Of a stretch of 16,573 nt of DNA, positions 5,302 to 13,900 are shown piece by piece. The first letter of the stretch is position 1, and every line of letters begins with the position of its first letter. The stretch is from Sphingomonadales bacterium UBA658. GTDB taxonomy: Bacteria > Pseudomonadota > Alphaproteobacteria > Sphingomonadales > Sphingomonadaceae. The stretch lies in contig DBOA01000107.1 in NCBI GenBank assembly GCA_002299195.1, positions 1 through 16,573 on the forward strand, read 5' to 3'. Below the pieces are notes generated by a model. The model was given only the letters and a program-made list of their open reading frames with translations, ran no database searches and was not told the origin of the DNA. The position numbers were made by a program, and so were the translations under genes.

Positions 5302-7322
5302 TGTTCAAGAAAATCCTGATCGCCAACCGTGGCGAAATCGCTTGTCGTATCATCAAGACCGCGCGTCGGATGGGGATCGCGACTGTCGCGGTCTATTCCG
5401 ATGCGGATGCGCGTGCACCATTTGTGCAGATGGCCGACGAGGCGGTGCATATCGGTCCTTCGCCTGCCGCGCAGTCTTATTTGATCGCCGACAAGATCAT
5501 TGCCGCGTGCAAGCAAACCGGCGCTGAGGCTGTCCACCCCGGCTACGGCTTCCTGTCCGAACGCACCAGCTTTGCCGAGGCTTTGGCCAAGGAAAACATC
5601 GCGTTCATCGGCCCGCCAGTGAACGCGATTGCCGCGATGGGCGACAAAATTGAATCCAAGAAACTGGCCATGAAGGCAGGCGTCAATGTCGTTCCCGGTT
5701 TTGTGGGCGAGATTGACGACACCGAACATGCCGTACGAATTTCGGAAGAAATCGGCTATCCGGTGATGATGAAAGCCAGCGCGGGCGGCGGCGGCAAGGG
5801 GATGCGGCTTGCCTACAACGAACAGGATGTACGCGAAGGCTTTGAAGCGACCAAGCGCGAGGGGCTGAACTCCTTTGGCGACGACCGCGTCTTCATCGAA
5901 AAATTCATTCTCAACCCGCGCCATATCGAGATCCAGATACTGGGTGATCAGCACGGCAATATCCTTTATTTGAACGAACGCGAATGTTCGATCCAGCGGC
6001 GCCATCAGAAGGTCGTGGAGGAGGCGCCTTCGCCCTTCGTCACGCCCAAGATGCGCAAGGCGATGGGTGAACAATGCGTCGCATTGTCGCGCGCGGTGGG
6101 CTATTACTCGGCAGGTACTGTAGAACTCATCGTATCGGGCGCGGACCCGAGCGGCGAGAGCTTTTACTTCCTCGAAATGAACACCCGTTTGCAGGTTGAG
6201 CATCCTGTGACTGAGTGCATCACCGGCATCGATCTGGTCGAACAGATGATCCGCGTTGCCGCTGGCGAGAAGCTCGCCATGACGCAAGACGATATCAAGA
6301 TCGACGGTTGGTCCATCGAAAACCGTGTTTACGCGGAAGACCCCTATCGCGGCTTCTTGCCCTCAACAGGCCGCCTCACGCGCTATCGTCCACCGGTCGC
6401 AGGCTGGACCGAAGATGAGGAGGCTAATGGCCGTCGTGGTGTAGAAGGCGTTCGCGTTGACGACGGCGTCTATGACGGTGGCGAAGTGTCGATGTTCTAT
6501 GACCCGATGATCGCGAAGCTGATCACATGGGGCAAAACCCGTGATGAGGCGGCGGACCTGCAAATTGCGGCACTCGACCGCTTCGAAATCGAAGGCCTGG
6601 GCCACAATATCGATTTCGTGAGCGCCATCATGCAGCACCCGCGCTTTCGCTCTGGCGAATTGACCACGGGCTTCATCGCAGAGGAATATCCCGATGGTTT
6701 CCATGGCGCGGCATCAACACCCAAGCTGATCAAATCACTCGCCGCCATCGCAGGTTTCGTCGCAACGGCGGAAGCCGACCGCGCGCGCCATGTAGATGGG
6801 CAGTTGGGTGATACGCTTGAGCCGCCTGCGCGCTGGCAAGTGAAGATCGGTGTCGCTGTCCATTACATAGAGATGATCGATGGCGACATGCACGTCGACG
6901 GGAAGCATTTCGATCTCTCGATGGAATATGACCCCGGCGATCGTTTGATTGAGGCTGAAGTCGGCGACGAAGAGCTGGCCGTCAAAGTTTCGAAGATGCG
7001 GACTGGCTTTAAGCTAACCACGCGCGGGGCAACGCATATCGCGCGCGTCTTGCCAGGGCATATCGCGCATTTGGCCGATCATATGATTGAAAAGATCGCG
7101 CCCGATCTGTCCAGGTTCCTCATTTGCCCAATGCCCGGCCTGTTGACGACATTGCATGTCAATGCGGGCGATGCTGTGGAAGCAGGGCAACCGCTCGCCG
7201 TGGTGGAAGCCATGAAGATGGAAAATATCCTGCGCGCCGAGAAATCCGGGACGGTAAAGATTGTCAACGCGAAGGCAGGTGACAGCCTTGCCGTCGATGC
7301 TGTCATTCTAGAGATGGAATAG
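5301..7322 (+). CDS. pccA: Propionyl-CoA carboxylase alpha subunit (biotin carboxylase + BCCP)
   Basis: This 673-residue protein uses ATP and bicarbonate to carboxylate its own biotin, which PccB then uses on propionyl-CoA. Domains in order are the biotin carboxylase N-domain (FKKILIANRGEIACRI, from residue 2), an ATP-grasp domain with the glycine-rich loop KASAGGGGKGM (158-168) and catalytic EMNTRLQVEH (292-301), the biotin carboxylase C-domain, a linking BT-type region of low similarity, and a C-terminal biotinyl domain. The biotin site is EAMKMEN with Lys639, 35 residues from the C-terminus as usual. The sequence fits either PCC or a broader acyl-CoA carboxylase alpha chain; the propionyl assignment comes from pccB, epimerase and mutase in the same cluster. 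The ATG overlaps the preceding stop (TAATG). The gene ends 15 bases before a convergent gene. Confidence 0.96.
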   Translation: MFKKILIANRGEIACRIIKTARRMGIATVAVYSDADARAPFVQMADEAVHIGPSPAAQSYLIADKIIAACKQTGAEAVHPGYGFLSERTSFAEALAKENIAFIGPPVNAIAAMGDKIESKKLAMKAGVNVVPGFVGEIDDTEHAVRISEEIGYPVMMKASAGGGGKGMRLAYNEQDVREGFEATKREGLNSFGDDRVFIEKFILNPRHIEIQILGDQHGNILYLNERECSIQRRHQKVVEEAPSPFVTPKMRKAMGEQCVALSRAVGYYSAGTVELIVSGADPSGESFYFLEMNTRLQVEHPVTECITGIDLVEQMIRVAAGEKLAMTQDDIKIDGWSIENRVYAEDPYRGFLPSTGRLTRYRPPVAGWTEDEEANGRRGVEGVRVDDGVYDGGEVSMFYDPMIAKLITWGKTRDEAADLQIAALDRFEIEGLGHNIDFVSAIMQHPRFRSGELTTGFIAEEYPDGFHGAASTPKLIKSLAAIAGFVATAEADRARHVDGQLGDTLEPPARWQVKIGVAVHYIEMIDGDMHVDGKHFDLSMEYDPGDRLIEAEVGDEELAVKVSKMRTGFKLTTRGATHIARVLPGHIAHLADHMIEKIAPDLSRFLICPMPGLLTTLHVNAGDAVEAGQPLAVVEAMKMENILRAEKSGTVKIVNAKAGDSLAVDAVILEME

Positions 7323-7329
7323 GACGCGC

Positions 7330-7358
7330 GCGGTGGCTTAATCCAAAATCGCCACCGC
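7330..7358. terminator. Inverted repeat between convergent pccA and cyclase genes (possible terminator)
   Basis: GCGGTGGC (7330-7337) and GCCACCGC (7351-7358) form a perfect 8-bp stem with a 13-base loop that includes the cyclase stop codon. It begins 8 bases after the pccA stop. There is no clear T tract on either strand, so termination strength is doubtful. With only 15 bases between the stops it is the only candidate shared end signal. Confidence 0.4.
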
Positions 7359-8105
7359 CCTTATCCATCCCGCACTCGCACGCTCGATCTTCACGGGGAA
7401 GCATGACAGCGTAAAACCAAATGCTGGCAATGCTTCCAAGTTGGTAAGCTTTTCAATCTGGTAATAAGGTTGGATACGTCCGGCCTTATGCCCTTCCCAG
7501 ATGATCGACGGGTCGCGCTTTTCGGCCCAACGCTTTGCCGTATGGCTGAATGGCGCATCCCAGCTCCATGCGTCGGTGCCAACAACCTCGACGCCCATCG
7601 ACGTCAAATACAGCGTTGCTTCCGCCCCCATGCCAACGCCTTGGTCGGTGAAGTTATCCGTTCCGTAAACGGCTCCAGACTGCACCAGAACAATGTCGCG
7701 TGGTTGAAGGGTGTAGCCAATACGCTTGAGCTCCGCCTCGACTTCCGCAGCACTGACGACATGGGCAGCGGGCAAATGCGAAAAATCCAATTTCACGCCC
7801 GGTGCAAAAAACAGATCCAACGGCGCTTCATCAATCGATGGGGCAGGGCTTGCACCGGCATCGGTTGTCGAATGAAAATGCCACGGCGCGTCCATATGCG
7901 TGCCGTTATGCGTGGAAAGAGTGAGGCTTTCGACGGCCCAACCCTCTCCATCGGGAAGGTCGTCCTTCGTGAGCCCCGGGAAAAACATCGCAATCTGTTC
8001 CCACGTATTTTCGTGCGTCATATAGGAAATCTGCGGCCGCATGACTGGCGGATCGGAAATGACGTCGTTGGTAATCGGGATCGACAGGTCAATAAATTGC
8101 GGCAT
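7338..8105 (-). CDS. Cyclase family protein (kynurenine formamidase-like metal hydrolase)
   Basis: This 255-residue protein of the cyclase family (PF04199) groups with kynurenine formamidase, isatin hydrolase and related metal-dependent amidohydrolases. The diagnostic metal motif is HNGTHMDAPWHF at residues 66-77, with His66, His70, Asp72 and His76 as expected metal and active-site residues. The N-terminus FIDLSIPI and the VVGTDAWSWD stretch late in the protein also fit the family. The start at 8105 is chosen because the family begins at this point and a strong GGAGAGGAG ribosome-binding sequence lies just upstream; an in-frame start at 8177 would add 24 unrelated residues. The gene is divergent from an MFS transporter (111-base gap), so the transporter may carry its substrate or product. 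No tryptophan-degradation genes are present, so KynB itself is not claimed. No signal peptide is seen. Confidence 0.88.
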   Translation of the reverse strand: MPQFIDLSIPITNDVISDPPVMRPQISYMTHENTWEQIAMFFPGLTKDDLPDGEGWAVESLTLSTHNGTHMDAPWHFHSTTDAGASPAPSIDEAPLDLFFAPGVKLDFSHLPAAHVVSAAEVEAELKRIGYTLQPRDIVLVQSGAVYGTDNFTDQGVGMGAEATLYLTSMGVEVVGTDAWSWDAPFSHTAKRWAEKRDPSIIWEGHKAGRIQPYYQIEKLTNLEALPAFGFTLSCFPVKIERASAGWIRAVAILD

Positions 8106-8216
8106 GCTCTTCTCCTCTCCCAAATCGATAATCGCCCTTGTGGATAAGCGCAACAAGCCGCTTGAACAGAGCGACATAGCGATTAAGACAGGGAAGAGGG
8201 TTTTTAGGGGAATATC

Positions 8217-9803
8217 ATGGCCGCTGCTGCCGAGAACGAAATCGCACTTGATCCGAAACGGGACCGCCTGGTCATAACGGCCTCATCACTTGGCACCGTG
8301 TTCGAATGGTATGACTTCTTTGTCTATGGCATCCTTGCGGCACTGATCGGCAAGCTTTTCTTTCCTGCGGACAACCCAACTGCTGCAACGCTGGCTTCAT
8401 TGGCTATATTCGGCGCCGGCTTTGGTGTTCGCCCGTTCGGCGCGATTTTATTCGGCTATTTTGGTGATAAGATTGGGCGGAAATATACGTTCCTCGTGAC
8501 CATCACACTCATGGGCGTCGCGACCGCCGCGATTGGCCTATTACCGACATTTGAGACCGCGGGCGTCTGGGCCGCAGGGCTATTGTTGCTGATGCGCTGT
8601 CTTCAGGGCTTGGCACTCGGCGGCGAATATGGCGGCGCGGCCATATATGTTGCCGAACATGCACCAGACGGAAAACGCGGCCAATATACCAGTTGGATTC
8701 AAGCGTCCGTCGCTGGCGGCTTTTTGCTTGCGGTTATAGTGGTCCTTGTCACCCGTCAGTCGATGAGTAACGAAGCGTTTGAAGCCTGGGGTTGGCGCGT
8801 GCCGTTTCTGACTTCGATACTTTTACTCGCCATATCGCTCTTCATGCGGCTTAAATTGTCCGAAAGCCCCGTTTTCAAGGCCATGAAAGCGGCAGGCACG
8901 ACGTCTAAAAATCCATTTGTCGAAAGCTTCCAATACCCCGGCAATATCGGACGTCTCTTGGTCGCGCTATTTGGCGTCGCCGCGGGTCTTACGGTGATCT
9001 ATTATACATCGCAGTTCGGAACGCTCTATTTTCTGACAGGTACGGCGCGCGTGCCAGAGACCGATGCCTTGCTGTACATGGCCGTGGGTGCTGCGCTCGC
9101 CGCGCCAACCTATGTTGCATGCGGTTGGCTGTCGGACAAATGGGGGCGCAAGCGGATGCTTTTGCTGGGCTACGGCCTTTCTATCATCGGCGTATTTCCG
9201 ATTTTCTGGATGATGGCCGATGCAGCCAATCCCGCTCTTGCGCGCGCGACTGTTAGCAACCCGGTCACGCTTTCCCTGCCGGAATGTGATTTCAACGTGC
9301 TTAACCGCACGCATGAGACCGAATGTGCGCAGGCCCTGAATTTCCTGACCAAGCGCGGGATTGCGTACAGCAAGCAGTCGTCCGAAACACTGGGGTTGAA
9401 GGTCGGGGAATCGCAGCTTCAGGGCTTTGGCGAAAAAGCCTATGTCGCCGCATTGGAAAAGGCGGGTTATCCTGATAAATCTGATCCATCCCAGCGCCAG
9501 CCATGGAAAATCATTCTCGCGGTGTTCCTGATGGTCGCGTTGTCGGGTATGACCTATGGACAGGTCGCGGCCATTTTGGTCGAAATGTTCCCTGCGAAAA
9601 TCCGCTACACCTCCATGTCGATACCCTATCATATTGGCGCAGGCTATTTCGGCGGCTTTCTGCCCTATATCTCGCAATATATTGTCGCGCAGACCGGGCA
9701 GCCTTTCTCCGGACTTTGGTATACGGTCGGCGTGACAGCATTGGCCTTTGTCGTTGCGTTAATTTGGCTGCCGGAAACGTCAGGAAAGACCAAGCTGGAT
9801 TGA
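8217..9803 (+). CDS. MFS transporter, metabolite:H+ symporter (MHS) type, with large TM9-TM10 insert
   Basis: This 528-residue inner-membrane transporter has 12 recognisable hydrophobic segments. TM1 contains FEWYDFFVYG, a mark of the MHS group (KgtP/ProP/ShiA-like), and the loops GYFGDKIGRKY and GWLSDKWGRKRM are the two MFS loop motifs between TM2-3 and TM8-9. Substrates in this group are mostly organic acids or osmolytes taken up with protons; none can be named here. Residues about 335-429 form a polar insert of some 95 residues between TM9 and TM10, predicted periplasmic, with Cys357 and Cys370 twelve residues apart. Most MHS transporters have 430-450 residues, so the insert explains the extra length. 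AGGGGA lies 5 bases before the ATG. The gene is divergent from the cyclase gene and 31 bases upstream of alr, which may be read together with it. Confidence 0.92.
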   Translation: MAAAAENEIALDPKRDRLVITASSLGTVFEWYDFFVYGILAALIGKLFFPADNPTAATLASLAIFGAGFGVRPFGAILFGYFGDKIGRKYTFLVTITLMGVATAAIGLLPTFETAGVWAAGLLLLMRCLQGLALGGEYGGAAIYVAEHAPDGKRGQYTSWIQASVAGGFLLAVIVVLVTRQSMSNEAFEAWGWRVPFLTSILLLAISLFMRLKLSESPVFKAMKAAGTTSKNPFVESFQYPGNIGRLLVALFGVAAGLTVIYYTSQFGTLYFLTGTARVPETDALLYMAVGAALAAPTYVACGWLSDKWGRKRMLLLGYGLSIIGVFPIFWMMADAANPALARATVSNPVTLSLPECDFNVLNRTHETECAQALNFLTKRGIAYSKQSSETLGLKVGESQLQGFGEKAYVAALEKAGYPDKSDPSQRQPWKIILAVFLMVALSGMTYGQVAAILVEMFPAKIRYTSMSIPYHIGAGYFGGFLPYISQYIVAQTGQPFSGLWYTVGVTALAFVVALIWLPETSGKTKLD

Positions 9804-9834
9804 CACGCAATGGGGTAGGGGCAAAAGGCCGCCG

Positions 9835-10878
9835 ATGACCGATTTTGAACCCCCGCTGCGTTTAATCCTTGATGGCGAAGCTCTCGCTGCGAATTGGAAA
9901 GCGCTTAACGCACGCAGCGGTTCAGCGCAGGCTGGCGCAGCGGTAAAAGCTAATGGCTATGGCCTTGGCGCGCGCGAAGTGGCGGCGCGGTTGCGCGATG
10001 CGGGATGCCGCGACTTTTTCGTTGCCCATTGGGGTGAAGCCGCTGCGATTGCGGATATCATTCCTCCGGCATGGATTTCGGTCTTAAACGGCATTCAGGC
10101 CACCGACATTCCGCACATACGCGCTTTAGGCGCAGTGCCCGTGCTGAACACACCAGAACAGGTGGCAATGTGGCACGCGGCGGGCGGCGGGCGTTGCCAC
10201 GTCATGTTCGATAGCGGCATCAATCGGCTTGGTATCGGGCCAGAGCAGATGTCTCAATGCGATCTGGGAAGCATGGATATCGATTTATTTTTGTCGCATC
10301 TTGCGTCGGCGGATGAGGATAGCGCACAGAATGACGCGCAGCAGCGTTCATTCCATGAACAAGCGGTAGTTTCTGGCGCAAAACGCCTGAGCCTTGCCAA
10401 TAGCGCGGGCATCATGCTCGGCGCGGATTATCATTATGACCTGACGCGGCCGGGGCTCAGCCTTTATGGCGGCATTGCACGGTCCGGCATGGAGGCGTTT
10501 ATTAAACCCGTCGCGCGGCTTTCCGCACGCTTGCTTCAGGTGCGGTCGCTGCCTGCAGGTGCACCCATTGGCTACAACGCGACGCATATCTGTGGGAATG
10601 ACACGACCGTCGGGACGATTTCGATGGGATATGCGGATGGTTACTTGCGCGCCTTCTCTAGCAAGGGAACAGCGCATTATGGCGCGGCCGCATTGCCTGT
10701 TTTGGGGCGCGTATCCATGGACCTTGTGACAATCGATATCAGTGCAGCACCTGAGCTTCGCGAAGGCGACTGGGTCGACGTGGAGTATAACTTGCCTACA
10801 GCGTCAAAGCTGACGGGGCTTTCCCAATATGAACTGCTCACCAATTTGGGGACGCGCTTCGAACGCATTTGGCGATAG
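9835..10878 (+). CDS. alr: Alanine racemase
   Basis: This 347-residue PLP enzyme interconverts L- and D-alanine, supplying D-alanine for peptidoglycan. The N-terminal barrel begins with a LILDGEALAANW strand; VKANGYGLG places the PLP lysine at Lys38. The C-terminal part carries SMGYADGY with the second catalytic base Tyr266, and GRVSMDLVTIDI, a conserved active-site stretch. FDSGINRLG and RPGLSLYGG are further family signatures. Length is slightly short of the usual 355-375 but no core motif is missing. The ATG is 31 bases after the transporter stop, with a purine-rich GGGGTAGGGG stretch upstream. It could be the catabolic DadX form, but no dadA is seen, so a cell-wall role is the simpler reading. 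Confidence 0.95.
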   Translation: MTDFEPPLRLILDGEALAANWKALNARSGSAQAGAAVKANGYGLGAREVAARLRDAGCRDFFVAHWGEAAAIADIIPPAWISVLNGIQATDIPHIRALGAVPVLNTPEQVAMWHAAGGGRCHVMFDSGINRLGIGPEQMSQCDLGSMDIDLFLSHLASADEDSAQNDAQQRSFHEQAVVSGAKRLSLANSAGIMLGADYHYDLTRPGLSLYGGIARSGMEAFIKPVARLSARLLQVRSLPAGAPIGYNATHICGNDTTVGTISMGYADGYLRAFSSKGTAHYGAAALPVLGRVSMDLVTIDISAAPELREGDWVDVEYNLPTASKLTGLSQYELLTNLGTRFERIWR

Positions 10879-10920
10879 TTGGTTCCACCGCTTTAGTGGA
10901 TTGGGCACGAGCCAATAAAA

Positions 10921-10949
10921 AAGGGCGCCACATGGGCGCCCTTCCTTTT
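10921..10949. terminator. Two-way intrinsic terminator between alr and the TonB receptor gene
   Basis: AAGGGCGCC (10921-10929) and GGCGCCCTT (10935-10943) form a perfect 9-bp GC-rich stem with loop ACATG. On the minus strand the stem is followed by six T (CCCTTTTTTATT), a textbook terminator for the receptor gene, which ends 26 bases before it. On the plus strand CCTTTTG follows, a weaker T tract that can serve alr, which ends 42 bases before it. Confidence 0.9.
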
Positions 10950-10952
10950 GTC

Positions 10953-10967
10953 TCGAAATTATTTCGA
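10953..10967. repeat. 15-base palindrome just after the TonB receptor stop
   Basis: TCGAAAT (10953-10959) and ATTTCGA (10961-10967) flank a single central T. It lies between the receptor stop codon and the terminator hairpin. The one-base centre makes it a poor RNA hairpin but a possible protein site or chance dyad; no function is claimed. Confidence 0.35.
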
Positions 10968-10968
10968 C

Positions 10969-13900
10969 TTAGAAATCAGCATTGATTCCGAAGAAGAAGT
11001 TACGGCCGAAGCTGTCGAACGGATCGCCACCGGCGGTTCCAAGCAAGCCAAGTGGCGGCGCCTTATCGAGCAAGTTGTTGACACCAGCATAGAAGCGGAA
11101 GTCGTTGCCGATGTCAAAGCCGACACGGATGTCGTGATACAGAACGTCTGGGTAGTTGATCTGTGGGAACTGGTCAGCGTTAGCTGGAGCCAGCTTCACA
11201 ATGTTACCCAACACTGCATCGCAAGTACCGCCGTTGATGCCAGTTTGTCCACGGAAAGTGCCTGTCAATGGGCACTGGCCGAAGTAGCTGTTCTGCGCTT
11301 CAAACGAACCGATGGTCTGCTTACCGATATAGCGTGCGGCGTACAGAATATCGAAATCACCGAAGTCATAAGCCGCTGAGAAGCTTGCCGACAACTTTGG
11401 ATCACCCAATTCGCTCAACTGACGATTTGGGTTCGCAGGGTTGGTTGGATCAGTGAAGTTATTCAGCTGAAGAACCTTGGTTGCGATCAAACGCGTCGTG
11501 AAACGATCACCATTGTCAAAAGTCTTACGGTAAGCGAGGTCAAAGTCGATACCCTTGGTACGTTGCGCAGCGAAGTTAACGCCGCCCGAAATAACCGCAG
11601 GCTCAACGAAAAGACCACTTGTCGGATCACGCTGCACAGTGGCGCAGAACGGGTTGTTGATACCCGAAGCGTTGGTGTAGCAAAGGTTGATGATTGTTTG
11701 CGCGCTCAACGCGGCAATCAAGTCTTCAACCTTGATCTTGTAATAGTCGACAGTCAGGCTGAGGCCAGGAATGAAGCTTGGTTCAACAACAACGCCAAGC
11801 GTCAAGCTCTTGCCCTTTTCTTCGATCAGAGTGGGGTTACCACCCGAAAGGAAACCGGTCGAAGCTGTACGCGCGGTGCAGTTAATGAATGGTGCGCCCA
11901 AGGCAACCGGGAATGCGGTGGTTGCGCAAGCTGCGACCAATGCTGCGTTGGCAGTGGCTGGAACGCCAGCGGCCAAGCAGTTAGCTGCAGTTGTGCTTCC
12001 TGGCGATACCAGATCGCATGGGTCACCGATGAACGCAAAGTTCTCGGAAGCGGTCGAGAACAGGTCTCCCTGCGTTGGTGCACGAACCGACGTTGCATAC
12101 GCAGCGCGGAAACGAACATCTTCGATCGGAGCATATATACCCTGAACGTTGTACGCATAAACCGTACCCGTCGACGTATTATAGTCTGATACGCGACCTG
12201 CAAAGTTTACCGACAGTTCCTTGGCGAAAGGCACATCTTTCAACAATGGAACCTGAACTTCGCCGTAAGCTTCCCTGACGGCAAATGCTGGCGGACGGAA
12301 GTCCTGCAATGCGTTGAGGAAGGTTGCGCCGCTTGATGTCAGTTCATCATAATCGATGCTTGCTTTTTCCTGACGGTATTCAGCACCAAAAGCGAATGCG
12401 ACTGGGCCACCGGGCAGTTCGAACAATTGCGAAAGGTCACCACCGACAAATGCCGATGCGACGAACTGGCTTGCAAACTCGTCCGTGCGACCTTCGGTAT
12501 TGATGAAGTCAAGTGCACGTGGATCAGCAACGTTCTGACCGAATACGTTAACCGGTATACAGGCAGTATTTACGTTCGATGCCGCATTGACGCGGCAGAT
12601 AACCTTTTGGCCAGCAGAGTTGGTTACAAAGTTTGTACCAGTGAAGGTTGATGGAGCAACAACAGCGTCGGCAGCAAGGTTGAAGCCGTCATATCCCGAA
12701 CCATCCTGGGTAAAGATTACGAGGTTGTTGGTGTTGAAACCAACAGCCTTAAACCGGCCGTAGTTTACAGCGAGTTCGTAGTTCCAATCTTCGTTGAACG
12801 TTCCTTCAACGCCTCCAACTGCACGATAGGTCTCGCGTGTACCTTCAAAGCGACGGCCACCAAGGTCGATGTTGAAGCGGTTCAGACCGAATGTACCGGT
12901 TGCCACGTTCGAGCACAGGCCATTCTGTTGAAGCACAGTTAGGTTCTGCGCGGTCAGGAAGCCGTTGTTGCAACGGAATGCTGGGCCACCAAGTGTCTGC
13001 GGCACGCCGGAGAAGAAGCTTGGCTGACCTTCGCCCGATACGTCGGTGCGGACATATTTGGCTTCGATGAATGGCTTGAACGCATCAGATACGTCATAAT
13101 GCGCCAGTAGGTTAACGGCATAACGGTCAACTTCGGCCAAAAGGCTGCCGGTATTGCGCAGCGTTGAACCAAAGCCACCCTGCGTGTTTCCTGAGCCTAC
13201 GCCAGCAAAGTTCTGTGTTGGAGTATCAACAAACAAGTTGCCGAAATCGTCAAAGCGCAAGAAGCGCCCGCCACTGAGGCCGCCGACAGTACCCGCGTCA
13301 GAAATTGTCCCGTTGCGGATGCCGCACAAGAAGGTGGTGTCTGGAATGCCGTCAGTCGCACTGAAGCCAACTTCGCCGCCGGCAGCACCTTGAAGGTCAG
13401 TCTGCTGGAACTGGCAACGGCCGCTGGCCGCGCCGCTCAAGCCGTCGCGTTGATTGAAGTACAATGGCTGTTGGCGTGTATATTCTGCCGAAATAGCAAC
13501 GTTACCGCGACCGTCTGCGAAGTTTTGACCAGCAAGTGCGCTCACGAAATATGTGCCACGGTCACCGCGCGACGAAAGGCCGCCCTGTGCCCGCACAGCA
13601 ACGCCGTCATAGTCGCGCTTCATGATGAAGTTTACAACGCCGGCAACAGCATCCGAACCGTAAATAGCCGAGTTGCCGCCCGTAACAATGTCGATACGCT
13701 CAACCAAATCGGTTGGGACGGTGTTGACGTCAAAACCATTGTCGCCTGGCGTCGATGTAACGTGACGACGGCCATTGACCAGAACCAGTGTGCGGTCGGT
13801 GCCGAGGCCACGAAGGTCGAGAAGGCTGAGGCCCGCGGTTCCGATGAAGCGACTCGAGTTACCCGAGCTGAACGTCGAACGGAGCGAAGGAAGATCGTTC

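Noticed and set aside
5298..6287. Long minus-strand frame (329 codons) opposite pccA
   Set aside because: A mirror of the biased codon use in pccA; no recognisable domain, and pccA itself is certain.
7470..8147. Plus-strand frame opposite the cyclase gene
   Set aside because: Antisense to a gene with an intact metal-binding motif and a strong ribosome site; no features of its own.
8106..8177. Upstream start for the cyclase gene
   Set aside because: The extra 24 residues are unlike the family and would cover the divergent promoter region; the ATG at 8105 has a much better ribosome site.
8967..9677. Minus-strand frame opposite the transporter
   Set aside because: Its sequence is low in hydrophobic segments and domain signals; it is a shadow of the transporter codons.
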